Assembly (NCBI GenBank): GCA_947447465.1
Contig: CANFKE010000013.1
Location: 1-64,000, forward strand
Reading direction: 5' to 3'
Source: Chitinophagaceae bacterium
GTDB lineage: Bacteria; Bacteroidota; Bacteroidia; Chitinophagales; Chitinophagaceae
Length of the DNA: 64,000 bases
A program made the position numbers and the translations under genes. The notes beneath the pieces were generated by a model that worked only from the letters and a program-made list of their open reading frames with translations, was not told the DNA's origin and made no database searches. This document shows positions 42,316 to 51,568 of the stretch, piece by piece; the first letter of the stretch is position 1, and each line of letters begins with the position of its first letter.

Positions 42316-42758
42316 TGAGGAAAGTAGTGGTCGTAATATTGTTGTCGCTGATAGTTTCCGAGACTTTTGCGCAGCAAAGCAAACAGTTGAAGAAAACGGT
42401 AAGACCTTATGTAAGGTCGGGTGTAGTTGCAGCTCCTGCGCCGGAGGTATTCATGTATGTAGAACAACAGGCAGACTTCAACAGCGGTTCGGCCGGATTA
42501 GATAAATACCTGGATAATTCTCTTTACTACCCCGAACAGGCAAAAGAAGCTGAAGTTGAAGGGATAGTTTACGTTCGTTTTAAGATTGATGAAGCAGGGT
42601 CTATTACAGATGTGAGATTGATCAGGGGGATAGGTTTCGGTTGTGATGAGGAAGCGTTGCGGGTTGTAAAAGCGATGCCTGCATGGCGACCGGCAAAATT
42701 GAATGGCCGCCCCGTATCATCTATATTCATGTTACCTGTAGCGTTCAAGTTAAAATAA
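42315..42758 (+). CDS. TonB C-terminal-domain protein
   Basis: A 147-residue protein with a signal-like N-terminus (MRKVVVVILLSLIVSETFAQQ) and a TonB C-terminal domain: YYPEQAKEAEVEGIVYVRFKI, DEEALRVVKAMPAWRPAKLNG. TonB domains touch the TonB box and plug of outer-membrane receptors. Compared with standard TonB it is short, and lacks the long Pro-rich periplasmic linker; if the leader is cleaved it would be soluble in the periplasm and could not transmit ExbB/D energy directly. ExbB and ExbD are not nearby. Last gene of the operon. Confidence 0.85.
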   Translation: MRKVVVVILLSLIVSETFAQQSKQLKKTVRPYVRSGVVAAPAPEVFMYVEQQADFNSGSAGLDKYLDNSLYYPEQAKEAEVEGIVYVRFKIDEAGSITDVRLIRGIGFGCDEEALRVVKAMPAWRPAKLNGRPVSSIFMLPVAFKLK

Positions 42759-42815
42759 AGAATATATAGCCATACTAAGGTAGATCGTACATATAAATGT
42801 ACCTGAAATTGGCTT

Positions 42816-43397
42816 TTATGTGGTGCTATTCGATATCCATTTAGGTGTCTGTATGGGAATATAGGCGCGCATTTGCGTCAGCAGATCATCGGAAGTAGTG
42901 CTGTTGAGCAGCATATTACGGACATCTGCAGGTAAGAAGCCTTCATTGACCATCGTATCACAAAGCGTATTGAGTGCATTGTAATAGCCATTTACATTGA
43001 GCAGGCCCACAGGGCGAACATGTAGTCCTAACTGAGCCCACGTGAGCATTTCGAATAGCTCTTCCATTGTTCCCCAGCCCCCCGGCAATGCTATTATACC
43101 ATCACTCAGTTCATGCATCTTTAGCTTACGTTCGTGCATATTTTCAGTGACGATCAACTGTGTCAGACCTTCATGTGCCACTTCTTTGGTGCGTAGAAAA
43201 TTAGGTATCACACCAATCACCTCTCCACCTGCAGCCAACGCAGCCTCCGCTACAGCACCCATTATTCCCACCTTGGCTCCGCCATAAATCAAACGAATGC
43301 CTTGAACAGCCAAAGTAGTGCCCAATATGTGAGCAGCCTCTTTATAGACAGGTTTGTTACCTTCTCCTGATCCGCAGAATACAACTATACTTTTCAT
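42816..43397 (-). CDS. LOG-family nucleotide phosphoribohydrolase
   Basis: A 193-residue enzyme of the LOG (TIGR00730) family that removes the base from (cytokinin) nucleoside monophosphates. Motifs: SIVVFCGSGEGN, the Rossmann loop RLIYGGAKVGIMGAVA, and the family signature PGGWGTMEELFE. In bacteria the role is usually AMP/purine nucleotide turnover rather than cytokinin activation. Minus strand, 74 nt from the DUF3050 gene. Confidence 0.9.
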   Translation of the reverse strand: MKSIVVFCGSGEGNKPVYKEAAHILGTTLAVQGIRLIYGGAKVGIMGAVAEAALAAGGEVIGVIPNFLRTKEVAHEGLTQLIVTENMHERKLKMHELSDGIIALPGGWGTMEELFEMLTWAQLGLHVRPVGLLNVNGYYNALNTLCDTMVNEGFLPADVRNMLLNSTTSDDLLTQMRAYIPIQTPKWISNSTT

Positions 43398-43471
43398 TAC
43401 TGAGCCTATTTGAGCCCAAATATAGCAGATGCCGGGAAACGTGGTGTTATTTTATTGTGTATTGAACAAGA

Positions 43472-44263
43472 TCAGATTGCTATAGCATCAGCAATTGCAT
43501 TCCACAATTGTATGCGATGTTCCAGTGCTTGTTTAACAGCTACAGTTGCAGCGGCCCATTTGGCATCATCAGTACCACAAAGTTCAGCAGTCATCTCAAA
43601 ACCCAGATGAGAGTGGTGGTCCCCGTCAACTTCTATGTGGCGCTCCAGATAGTATTTGAGTGTGCTCAGTTTGTTGTCTGTACTCTTGTTCAATTCATTG
43701 ACAAAGCTGATGAACATGCCCGGTATAAGATCTTCTCTGCCAAAAGTGAATACAGCAGCCTGCAATGCAACATTGCCCGATGTCACAACAGAGAATGTAT
43801 TTTTTACAAACGCTGCAGATGCTTCGGGTACGCCATCTTGTTCCAGACACTCCTCAACCGGCATGCCGCTTTTGATATTCGCAACAAGTGCGCTGATGGC
43901 GGTAGTACTGCTGCCTGCCTGTTGCATAGCACGAATATATAACTCGAAATGGCTGGTCCGTTGTCCGTGTTCATCAACATCAGATTCTTCACCCAGCACT
44001 ATTTCATTGATGAGATATCGGGTCTGAGGATTACCTACAGGTACCCAAGGTACATTTACACAGGTAAGATTTCTTTGCAAAGATTTGAGCAGCGACATAA
44101 AATCCCATACAGCATATATGTGATGCTCCATGAAAATGTTGAGGTCCTCAATTGTTTTTACAGCCGCATATACTCTGTGGTCTATAAGTTGCTGCCTTAG
44201 TGGCGCTATCTCTGCCTTTAATTGCTCTATATACTTGTTCACCGTTGTAGAAATTGGCAACAA
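43472..44263 (-). CDS. DUF3050 protein, haem-oxygenase-like fold
   Basis: A 263-residue cytoplasmic protein matching DUF3050: LRQQLIDHRVYAAVKTIEDLNIFMEHHIYAVWDFMSLLKSLQ, VNEIVLGEESDVDEHG-type stretch, and DGDHHSHLGFEM near the end. The conserved His and Glu residues suggest a metal or di-iron centre in a haem-oxygenase-like helical bundle. No reaction is established. It is one of a run of minus-strand genes between the array operon and the adhesin-like protein. Confidence 0.85.
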   Translation of the reverse strand: MLPISTTVNKYIEQLKAEIAPLRQQLIDHRVYAAVKTIEDLNIFMEHHIYAVWDFMSLLKSLQRNLTCVNVPWVPVGNPQTRYLINEIVLGEESDVDEHGQRTSHFELYIRAMQQAGSSTTAISALVANIKSGMPVEECLEQDGVPEASAAFVKNTFSVVTSGNVALQAAVFTFGREDLIPGMFISFVNELNKSTDNKLSTLKYYLERHIEVDGDHHSHLGFEMTAELCGTDDAKWAAATVAVKQALEHRIQLWNAIADAIAI

Positions 44264-44348
44264 AAATACATGGTATCGGGCAAGATACTTGAAGCTACTT
44301 ATTGAATTATACTATACTACCAATAGTTGTTCTATATTCAGAATAAGA

Positions 44349-45692
44349 CTATGCTTCGATCTTTTTTCCCAGTTTGCTTCTTAGCGCGAAGAACAGGATG
44401 ATACCTGTAGCAATGAATGCCAGTGCCCTGAGGATAAACCAATAGTCGCTGGTGAGCAGCAGGTAGAGCCAGATGCAAGCACTGATAATGGCAGGTAAGG
44501 GGAATAGCGGCATCTTGTAAGGTCTGGCATCATTTGGCTTATTCTTATGCCATAATATAACACCTACTGCCTGTGATACGAATTGAATAAGAATGCGCAT
44601 CGTAACAATGGTGGTGATAATAGTGCTCATCTTGAACAGGAGACTGAAAATAAATGCCAGAGAGCCGAGTGTAAGTAATGATACATGCGGGAATTTATGT
44701 TTAGAATGAACCTTTGCAAATACCGGGAAAAAATCTCCGTTGAGTGCAGCAGCATAAGGTACGCGGGAATAACCCAGCAGTAGTGAAAACAGTGAGGCGA
44801 GGGCGATACATAATACTAAGACAGTTGCTATCTGTGCTACTGCATGGTTGTAGATAAGTTCGAAATAGGTGCTCACAATAAAGCTGGATGCGCCAACTTG
44901 CTGCCACGGAATAACACCGATGACCGATAATTGCATGCAAAGATAGAGGACCATGATGCCCGTTATAGATATGAACATACTACGGGGAATGTTCTTTTCG
45001 GGGTCTTTGATCTCCGCACCCAGATGACATACGTTGTAATAGCCCATGTAAGAGTAAACCGCTTTGACCGATGATTGCCCCAGATAAACGAAGAAAATGG
45101 GAGTGATGCTGAACCCCGCAGAGTCGAAGGAGAATGCCCGCTCAAAACTGAAATGTCCTGCAGCCGAAAAGATCATCCACAAAATGGTGAGTACAGTAAC
45201 TATAGACAATACCAGAGAGATAGCGCCTATCTTTTTGATGTTTCTGTAGAGCAAGAACACCATCAGCGCCACAACCGCACCACTTACACATTTTTGCTGA
45301 TCGGGTGTAATGTTGGGTATGAGGTATGCCAGATAGGTTGAAAACCCTATGGCGCTGCTTGCTGCGGTGAGCGGGGCCTGAACTACAGTTTGCCAGATGA
45401 ACAGGAATGCCATCAGTTTGCCCCATTTATCGCCAAAAAGTTTTTGAAGAAATACATAGCTGCCACCTGCTTCAGGCCACTTGGCACCCAGTTCTGCCCA
45501 TACCATACCATCGGTATAGGCAAGTATGGCGCCCAGCACCCATGCCAGGAGGCATAGCGGACCACTGAGGTGGGTAAGTACCATAGATATGGCAATGAAT
45601 GGGCCAATGCCTACCATGTCTATCATATTAATGGCAGTAGCCTGGGTGAGTGATAATCCCCTTTCTAGTTTATGATCTGCTTTATCGGCCAA
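44349..45692 (-). CDS. APC-family amino acid permease
   Basis: A 447-residue inner-membrane transporter with about 12 transmembrane segments. The first helix pattern TQATAINMIDMVGIGPFIAISMVL is the APC signature, followed by DGMVWAELGAKWPEAGGSYVFLQ and, in the middle, AVYSYMGYYNVCHLGAEIKDPEKNIPRSM, which is the conserved loop of amino acid/polyamine permeases. Substrate not determined. It stands alone on the minus strand, 106 nt from the DUF817 gene. Confidence 0.9.
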   Translation of the reverse strand: MADKADHKLERGLSLTQATAINMIDMVGIGPFIAISMVLTHLSGPLCLLAWVLGAILAYTDGMVWAELGAKWPEAGGSYVFLQKLFGDKWGKLMAFLFIWQTVVQAPLTAASSAIGFSTYLAYLIPNITPDQQKCVSGAVVALMVFLLYRNIKKIGAISLVLSIVTVLTILWMIFSAAGHFSFERAFSFDSAGFSITPIFFVYLGQSSVKAVYSYMGYYNVCHLGAEIKDPEKNIPRSMFISITGIMVLYLCMQLSVIGVIPWQQVGASSFIVSTYFELIYNHAVAQIATVLVLCIALASLFSLLLGYSRVPYAAALNGDFFPVFAKVHSKHKFPHVSLLTLGSLAFIFSLLFKMSTIITTIVTMRILIQFVSQAVGVILWHKNKPNDARPYKMPLFPLPAIISACIWLYLLLTSDYWFILRALAFIATGIILFFALRSKLGKKIEA

Positions 45693-45798
45693 AGAAATTG
45701 TATTTGATCTGCAAAGTATAAAATGCTCCTAACATTGGCTAGGATAATCTTGATCTGCGCATAGCTAAACAATCAATATTATTTGAAAATAGTATGGT

Positions 45799-46575
45799 CT
45801 AGGAGGTATGTACTTCTGTAGATGGTTTTTTTAGCATGCGTAACTCAGCTACTATTATGTAGCTGACGATAACCAGAAAGGCCCATGAACTGATCTTCTG
45901 ATAGTTGACCATTGCCCACCCATTGTGTTGATAGGCATATTTCCATGCACCCAGCAGTGTGGCTATATTTTCGGCCAGCCATATAAAGAACCCTATGAGA
46001 ATAAATGATATGGTAACCGGCATTTTGTATGCTTTACGTTCTATATGGAATATCACCCATGATGAACGGAACAGATAGCAGATAAACAGTCCATAGAGAT
46101 ACCGCAGATCGTGAAAGTAATGATTGGTAAAGAAATTAAGATATATCAAGGCGCCTGCAAAACGAACAGGTATATGATGTGGCCAATTGATCATCTTCAG
46201 GTCGAATCTTCGCCATGCCTGGCACATATAGCTGGCTACACTGGCATACATAAAGCCGCTGTAAAGGGGTACGCCGGCAATTTTTGTATAAGCAGGCTCG
46301 GGGTAAGACCATGAACCTACATGTACTTTGAATAGTTCCATAGCCAGTCCCAATACGTGAAAGATACAGATCACTTTGACCTCATCTTTACTTTCTATTC
46401 CTGAAAAGTAGAGTGCCAGTTGTGCCAGAAGGCAGACAAAGAGCATAAAATCGTAGCGGGGAATAAATGTGACATAGTGCGATAGCGCAAGTGCAGTAAA
46501 CACAACTACAGGAAACAGGCAGGAGAGCACCTCCTGAATGCCGAAGATAAAAAAGTGACGTAATGCCTGTTTCAT
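45799..46575 (-). CDS. DUF817 integral membrane protein
   Basis: A 258-residue protein with about seven transmembrane helices. It fits DUF817: VGSWSYPEPAYTKIAGVPLYSGFMYASVASYMCQAWRRFD, FTNHYFHDLRYLYG, IAENIATLLGAWKYAYQ-like segment. His and Trp clusters near the membrane suggest a cofactor or lipid role, but no function is known. It is transcribed alone, divergent from the adhesin-like gene. Confidence 0.85.
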   Translation of the reverse strand: MKQALRHFFIFGIQEVLSCLFPVVVFTALALSHYVTFIPRYDFMLFVCLLAQLALYFSGIESKDEVKVICIFHVLGLAMELFKVHVGSWSYPEPAYTKIAGVPLYSGFMYASVASYMCQAWRRFDLKMINWPHHIPVRFAGALIYLNFFTNHYFHDLRYLYGLFICYLFRSSWVIFHIERKAYKMPVTISFILIGFFIWLAENIATLLGAWKYAYQHNGWAMVNYQKISSWAFLVIVSYIIVAELRMLKKPSTEVHTS

Positions 46576-46732
46576 ATAGATATAGGATTCAAAATAAGTT
46601 CTTTTGGTTAGTAATCGTAATCTAACCGCCGATTATCTAACTATCATTGGTTCATTGTATTGCTATTGGTTAATAATATTTTTTTATTTAAGTTTTCATA
46701 CCCATAAAATATTTTAAATCCTTTGTTATTGA

Positions 46733-46740
46733 TAATTTTG
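46733..46740 (+). promoter_or_regulatory. -7 element of adhesin-like gene
   Basis: TAATTTTG matches TAnnTTTG and ends 6 bp before an ATG (46747) and 15 bp before the ATG at 46756. This favours the second ATG as the start. Confidence 0.5.
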
Positions 46741-46755
46741 TACCAAATGAACATC

Positions 46756-48561
46756 ATGAGGAAGAATCTATTATTTATTATTTGCTCCCTAATACTAATA
46801 TGTGCCTGCAATAAGGTCAGCGCTATAACATCTTCTCCAGTATCTTTTACCGGAGGCCATGTTCAATATTTGCCAGTTTGTGAGAACGGGCCACATTATT
46901 CAATAAACAGTATCTTGATTGCTACTGATGCTGATATGGGAGAAACCGAAACCTGGTCAGTAGTTACTATAGCGTCTCATGGTACTGTTTCCGGATCTTA
47001 TTCTGCGGCATCAACCGGCGGGCTCATTTATCCAATTGGTCTTACTTACACTCCTGCAGCGGGTTATGTTGGTACTGATACCTTTTCAGTACAAGTGAGC
47101 GATGGTGTTACCAGCGATACAACTACTATTTGTGTTACTGTACATGCATTGCCAAATGCCGGATCTTTATCCGGAGGCAGCTCTGTATGTGTGGGTAGTT
47201 CTATAACATTGACCTCTACTGTAAGCGGAGGTTTTTGGGGTGCTTCAAATGGATCAGCGACAGTTATTGGTGGGGTTGTTACAGGTATGATGTACGGTGT
47301 GGATACGATAAGTTATTCGGACACTAATAGTTGTGGTATCAATACCGTAACTCAGTTGGTAACCGTTAACGGTGCTCCGCTAGCTGGTCCGGTCACAGGT
47401 CCTTCAGCGCTATGTGTTGGCGGCACTATTACACTTGCCGGTGGAACTATTGGTGGATCATGGAGTTCATCAAATGGTAATGCAACAGTTTCCGCTATAG
47501 GTGCAGTAGCCGGGGTAGCAGGTGGTACATCTGTTATTTCCTACATTACTTCGGGTGCCTGCGGGTCTGATACCGCAACATTGATCATTACTGTTGATAC
47601 AGGTATTGTTACTCCTTCTGTAATTACCGGTGCCGATACCATGTGTGCAGGTGCAATGATCACATTGAGCAATGGTATAGCAGGTGGCGTATGGACGAAT
47701 AGCCCATTTGGTAGTATATCCACAGGTGGTGTACTAACTGCCGATTCATCTGCAAATGGTGCGGATACTGTTATCTATACACTCACCAATGCATGTGGCT
47801 CAGGTAGTGTACATCATGTTGTTTATGTCAATCCACTACCATTTGCGGGTGTTATTACCGGTTATGACAGTGTTTGTGCAGGCTCTACTATTACCTTGCA
47901 TACTACAGGTACAGGCGGGGTGTGGTCCAGCAACATTCCTGAATTTGGTGCTGTAGATGCTAATGGTCATGTGACAGGGGGATTGAATGGTACATCTGTC
48001 ATTAGTTATACAGTAACCAATGCGTGCGGTAGTGCTACTGCTACTCACTCAGTGAGAGTGAACTTGCCTGCACAGCCAATTGTAGGCAGCAATACTATTT
48101 GTCGTCTTAGTTTAGGTATTCTTGCCGATCCTGTGACGGGTGGAACATGGAGTAGCAGTAATTTTCTTGTTGTGCCTGTCTTTGGAGGTAATATTACCGG
48201 CCTTCAATTAGGTACAGCGACAATTACTTATACCGTAAATAATGCCTGCGGAACAAGCAGTGCTACAATAGACATTGAAGTAGTTGACTGTACCAATGAC
48301 GTAAATGAGGTTACCGCAGAAAATGCTGCACTTTGTCTGCTGCCAAATCCTAATACAGGAACATTTACATTACAATTACCTGGAGTGAACGGTAGTGCGT
48401 CTGTAGTTGTTACAAATGTGCTGGGTGCAAAGGTCAAGGAATTTACTATGGCAGCAGGTAGTGCTACAGAAGTAAACATTGATGCACCTGCCGGTGTTTA
48501 CTTTGTAACTGCTACTGTGAATAACACTATCTACTCAGCGAGAATGGTCATTGCTAAATAA
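46756..48561 (+). CDS. T9SS cargo with cadherin-like domain and five Ig-like repeats
   Basis: A 601-residue secreted protein. A signal peptide (MRKNLLFIICSLILICACNKVSA) is followed by a cadherin-like domain (YTPAAGYVGTDTFSVQVSDG) and five repeats of about 80 residues, each with C-x-G-x-x-I-T-L, GGxW and a closing NACG, giving two cysteines per repeat (not obviously in the last). The final 80 residues (LCLLPNPNTGTFTLQLPG...APAGVYFVTA) form a type A sorting domain. It is likely an adhesin or surface-layer component; ligand unknown. Start choice follows the promoter spacing. Confidence 0.83.
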   Translation: MRKNLLFIICSLILICACNKVSAITSSPVSFTGGHVQYLPVCENGPHYSINSILIATDADMGETETWSVVTIASHGTVSGSYSAASTGGLIYPIGLTYTPAAGYVGTDTFSVQVSDGVTSDTTTICVTVHALPNAGSLSGGSSVCVGSSITLTSTVSGGFWGASNGSATVIGGVVTGMMYGVDTISYSDTNSCGINTVTQLVTVNGAPLAGPVTGPSALCVGGTITLAGGTIGGSWSSSNGNATVSAIGAVAGVAGGTSVISYITSGACGSDTATLIITVDTGIVTPSVITGADTMCAGAMITLSNGIAGGVWTNSPFGSISTGGVLTADSSANGADTVIYTLTNACGSGSVHHVVYVNPLPFAGVITGYDSVCAGSTITLHTTGTGGVWSSNIPEFGAVDANGHVTGGLNGTSVISYTVTNACGSATATHSVRVNLPAQPIVGSNTICRLSLGILADPVTGGTWSSSNFLVVPVFGGNITGLQLGTATITYTVNNACGTSSATIDIEVVDCTNDVNEVTAENAALCLLPNPNTGTFTLQLPGVNGSASVVVTNVLGAKVKEFTMAAGSATEVNIDAPAGVYFVTATVNNTIYSARMVIAK

Positions 48562-48581
48562 GCAGAGATACATATATTGAA

Positions 48582-48613
48582 ATCAGAAAGCCCTCTTTTG
48601 AGGGCTTTCTGAT
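48582..48613. terminator. Bidirectional terminator
   Basis: A perfect 14-bp stem (ATCAGAAAGCCCTC / GAGGGCTTTCTGAT) with loop TTTT lies between the convergent adhesin-like gene and pdxJ. Confidence 0.88.
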
Positions 48614-48665
48614 TTATGATGATCGTTGTTGCCAATGAAATTGGCTACTCGATAAAAATGATGGG

Positions 48666-49382
48666 TTATTTCAAGGCACGCTTATAGAGCTGGATCGTAT
48701 TTTCAAGTCCATAATACAAAGCATCTGCTATAAGTGCATGCCCGATGGAAACTTCAAGCAGGTTAGGGATAGATGATCTGAAAAAGGCAAGATTGTGCCT
48801 GTCCAGATCGTGACCTGCATTTACACCCAAGCCGGATGTGAGTGCCACACTGGCTGCTTTGATATATGGTGCGATCGCCGCGTGTTTATCGCTGTGAAAA
48901 TTACGGGCATAATCTTCGGTATATAATTCTATACGGTCGGTGCCGGTGTCAGATGCAGCAGCTACCATATTTTCAATGGGATCAACAAAAATAGAAACAC
49001 GGATGCCCGCATTTTTGAACACGCTGATGATCTCGCGGAGATATTGTTTTTCTTTTACCGTATCCCATCCGTGATTAGATGTTAGCTGACCGGGTGCATC
49101 GGGTACCAAAGTTACTTGTGTTGGCTTTGTTTCCAGTACAAGTGCTACGAATTTGTCTTCCAGCGGGTTGCCCTCAATATTAAACTCAGTGGTGATGATC
49201 TTGTTGATATCTCTAACGTCGCTGTAACGGATGTGGCGCTCATCGGGGCGTGGATGAACGGTAATGCCTTCCGCACCAAACTGCTGGCAGTCGATAGCAA
49301 CCTGCAATACGTTAGGGTTGTCTCCTCCTCGACTGTTGCGGAGTGTAGCTATTTTGTTGATGTTGACCGAGAGTTTTGTCAT
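48666..49382 (-). CDS. pdxJ: Pyridoxine 5'-phosphate synthase
   Basis: A 238-residue TIM-barrel enzyme that condenses 3-amino-2-oxopropyl phosphate with deoxyxylulose 5-phosphate in vitamin B6 synthesis. Signatures are clear: [67 protein letters not shown], and [11 protein letters not shown]. Length and motif order are normal. It is preceded by a good promoter. Confidence 0.96.
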   Translation of the reverse strand: MTKLSVNINKIATLRNSRGGDNPNVLQVAIDCQQFGAEGITVHPRPDERHIRYSDVRDINKIITTEFNIEGNPLEDKFVALVLETKPTQVTLVPDAPGQLTSNHGWDTVKEKQYLREIISVFKNAGIRVSIFVDPIENMVAAASDTGTDRIELYTEDYARNFHSDKHAAIAPYIKAASVALTSGLGVNAGHDLDRHNLAFFRSSIPNLLEVSIGHALIADALYYGLENTIQLYKRALK

Positions 49383-49437
49383 ATGACCAGTGAATACTAT
49401 GAAAAGTGAACTTAACAGGCTTGTACAAAAGCCCGTG

Positions 49438-49469
49438 CAAAAATACGCTAATTGCGATATTCAGATCAA
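49438..49469 (-). promoter_or_regulatory. pdxJ promoter
   Basis: On the minus strand, TTG (49467-49469), a 21-bp spacer, and TATTTTTG (49438-49445) fit the Bacteroidota consensus. The leader to the ATG is about 50 nt. Confidence 0.65.
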
Positions 49470-49520
49470 TGGATGTTTTTGCGGAGATGGATTGATGTAA
49501 AAGGGTAACAGATGGGAATG

Positions 49521-49913
49521 TTATTTGTCGCCGGCAATTTTGGCGGCAATTGAAAACACTATGACGCCAAGTAATGCACCTATGCTGTCAGCCACGGCAT
49601 CCATAAACTCAGATGCACGCCCCAGAGCCGGAAGTGCGCCCTGAAGCAGCTCAATAAGGCAGCCAAAGGTAACTGCAATGAGCAGGATAGCAGCCAGACG
49701 AATAGCTTTTACAGAGGGCTTAGCGCATAGCCAGAAGAAGGTGAAGCCGCCGAAGAATGCAAAATGCACCCATTTGTCAATAAGGGGAACCTCAACCTTA
49801 GGCACATTGGCAGCAGGCATGAAGCACCCTATTAAAATGAGCAAGGTCCATAGTATTGCTATGAACCTTGCTTGTTTTTTATACGAAGAACCTGAAGAAA
49901 AGATATTGGCCAT
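49521..49913 (-). CDS. VanZ-family membrane protein
   Basis: A 130-residue protein with four transmembrane helices and the VanZ signature: ILIGCFMPAANVPKVEVPLIDKWVHF, FGGFTFFWLCAKP, ELLQGALPALGRASEFMDAVADSIGALLG. The family is linked to teicoplanin resistance in Gram-positives, but in Bacteroidota it is a common small membrane protein of unknown role. It starts 8 nt after gcvH, so the two form an operon. Confidence 0.88.
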   Translation of the reverse strand: MANIFSSGSSYKKQARFIAILWTLLILIGCFMPAANVPKVEVPLIDKWVHFAFFGGFTFFWLCAKPSVKAIRLAAILLIAVTFGCLIELLQGALPALGRASEFMDAVADSIGALLGVIVFSIAAKIAGDK

Positions 49914-49921
49914 TCTTAAGA

Positions 49922-50299
49922 TTAGTCAACCAGAGCTTTATACGCAGCGGCGTCGAGCAATGCAGCTACATCAGCAGCATTATCTACTTCCATCTTGATC
50001 ATCCAGCCAGCGCCATAAGGATCAGTATTCACACTTTCAGGGTTTCCTTCCAGTCCGCCGTTTACTTCTGTAATAGTACCTGCAACTGGCAGGTAAAGGT
50101 CAGATACCGTTTTTACAGCTTCTACAGTACCGAAGATGTCATTAGCACCAAGGTGCTTGCCTTCTGAACTGATATCAACAAAAACGATATCGCCCAACTC
50201 CCGCTGTGCGAATTCGGTAATACCTACAGTTGCGATATTGCCGTCAAGACTTATCCACTCGTGATCTTTTGTGTAGCGTAATGTGCCTGGAAATTCCAT
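49922..50299 (-). CDS. gcvH: Glycine cleavage system H protein
   Basis: A 125-residue lipoyl carrier that shuttles the aminomethyl group between the P, T and L proteins of glycine cleavage. Lys63 in GTVEAVKTVSDLYLPV is the lipoylation site; the start LRYTKDHEWI, VGITEFAQRELGDIVFVDI and the end PYGAGWMIKM are typical. The P and T proteins are not in the window. Its 3' partner is a VanZ-like gene 8 nt away. Confidence 0.95.
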   Translation of the reverse strand: MEFPGTLRYTKDHEWISLDGNIATVGITEFAQRELGDIVFVDISSEGKHLGANDIFGTVEAVKTVSDLYLPVAGTITEVNGGLEGNPESVNTDPYGAGWMIKMEVDNAADVAALLDAAAYKALVD

Positions 50300-50376
50300 T
50301 GTTATATAATTTTGAGGTAAAAATAACAGAAAAAACGGGAATTGATAATCTCAATTCAGGATTTTGACCACGATCA

Positions 50377-51267
50377 TCATTCTTTTTCCTTTATGTGGGC
50401 TCCTGAGTCATTGCAGAGGCTTTTTTGCCGACCTATGCTATCCATTTGTTGCAGGAGCCTTACCCACATCTCAGGGTATTTTTTGAAATGTAGAGGTACG
50501 TCAATGTCTTCTTTGAAGAGCGATGATAACAGATCATATGCTTCAGCAGCGTTCTCTTCGTTATAGAAGGTGTTGATCCATGCGGCATTGATATGTTCTC
50601 TGTCCTGCAGTGCTATACCATTACTACCCAGAATGAAGGGGTTAGGCGAATGTTGCCATGATACGTTGGTCACATCGGCTTTGTTGTAACGATCGAACAA
50701 AAGACATAGGTGATGTGTCATGCCCAGCAAACGCTGTTGCAGCTCCCTGCACGTCTCTTTATGGTCGGGTCTTATACGCCATTGGCTGTGCTCTATACTA
50801 AAAGGATCTTTATTGGCGCTGAATTGTACATCGTTTCTATCCAGAAAAATATTCTTGTGTACAGGGTAGCTTATTCTTTCGGGTAGGTCAGCCCCGCTAA
50901 GTCCCGCCAGTTTCAACCATTCATCAGCAAATGGATAACTTATCTTCAGCACATTGTGCTCCCTATCCACAACATCAAGCGTCCATTCTTTTTTGTAAAT
51001 GATGTGACTGCGTTCCGATACCAGTTGTATTTTATTGTCTTTGAATGACCAGTGCCCATAATCGAAATAATAAGGCTGGTAGAAGGTATATGACTTATCC
51101 TCTCTGAGATTCAGATAGGCGCCTTCTTCCATCTGGTGCTCATCACCTCCGTTCCCTCTGAAATTCCACAGACCTGTAAGGGTATCTTTGGGTGCAGATA
51201 GCTGCTCGCAACCGGAGAGCATGAAGATAGTGAGGGCAATAAATATGAGATACTGTAGATTTTTCAT
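50377..51267 (-). CDS. Lipoprotein, unknown family
   Basis: A 296-residue protein starting at the ATG at 51267 (MKNLQYLIFIALTIFMLSGC). The lipobox LSGC places the lipidated Cys at residue 20; an upstream ATG adds 15 residues without a signal. Residues 25-105 (LTGLWNFRGNGG, LNLREDKSYTFYQPYYFDYGHWSFKDNKIQL) look like a lipocalin-type beta sheet (DUF4488-like style), then a charged helical C-terminal half. Family not firmly recognised. Monocistronic, divergent from nrdJ. Confidence 0.7.
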   Translation of the reverse strand: MKNLQYLIFIALTIFMLSGCEQLSAPKDTLTGLWNFRGNGGDEHQMEEGAYLNLREDKSYTFYQPYYFDYGHWSFKDNKIQLVSERSHIIYKKEWTLDVVDREHNVLKISYPFADEWLKLAGLSGADLPERISYPVHKNIFLDRNDVQFSANKDPFSIEHSQWRIRPDHKETCRELQQRLLGMTHHLCLLFDRYNKADVTNVSWQHSPNPFILGSNGIALQDREHINAAWINTFYNEENAAEAYDLLSSLFKEDIDVPLHFKKYPEMWVRLLQQMDSIGRQKSLCNDSGAHIKEKE

Positions 51268-51443
51268 TGTCATTGAGAGTAGTGAAAGTTGATAGTAGAT
51301 GGCAGTTGACATAATTGAATGTCAACACAAATGTGGTATCGCAACAAAAATAATGTAGCGATTTTTGTGTGCATTGCCAAATTAAATTTTCTGTTTATAT
51401 TATTAAATAATTTATTTTTTAAGTCCCGCCTGATTTTCGTGAG

Positions 51444-51452
51444 TTATCCACA
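51444..51452. promoter_or_regulatory. Consensus DnaA box upstream of nrdJ
   Basis: TTATCCACA, the perfect 9-mer DnaA box, lies 117 bp before the nrdJ ATG. No cluster of further boxes was seen in the intergenic region. By chance about one perfect 9-mer every 130 kb of double-stranded DNA is expected. Confidence 0.45.
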
Positions 51453-51568
51453 TGAGTTAATATCCCGGTCATCTTTTGGAAAAGAAGATTCCGGTAAATT
51501 TAGTTTACAATAATTCTGATCCTCCCCTCATCACTAAGCTTTCATAAACACACAAAACCATTTAATTC

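Noticed and set aside
42787..42802. Terminator after the array operon
   Set aside because: The GTACAT/ATGTAC hairpin is only 6 bp and lacks a T tract, so it is not listed as a terminator.
51313..51568. A cobalamin riboswitch upstream of the B12-dependent reductase
   Set aside because: No B12 box (GCCACTG-like) or matching helices were seen in the intergenic sequence.
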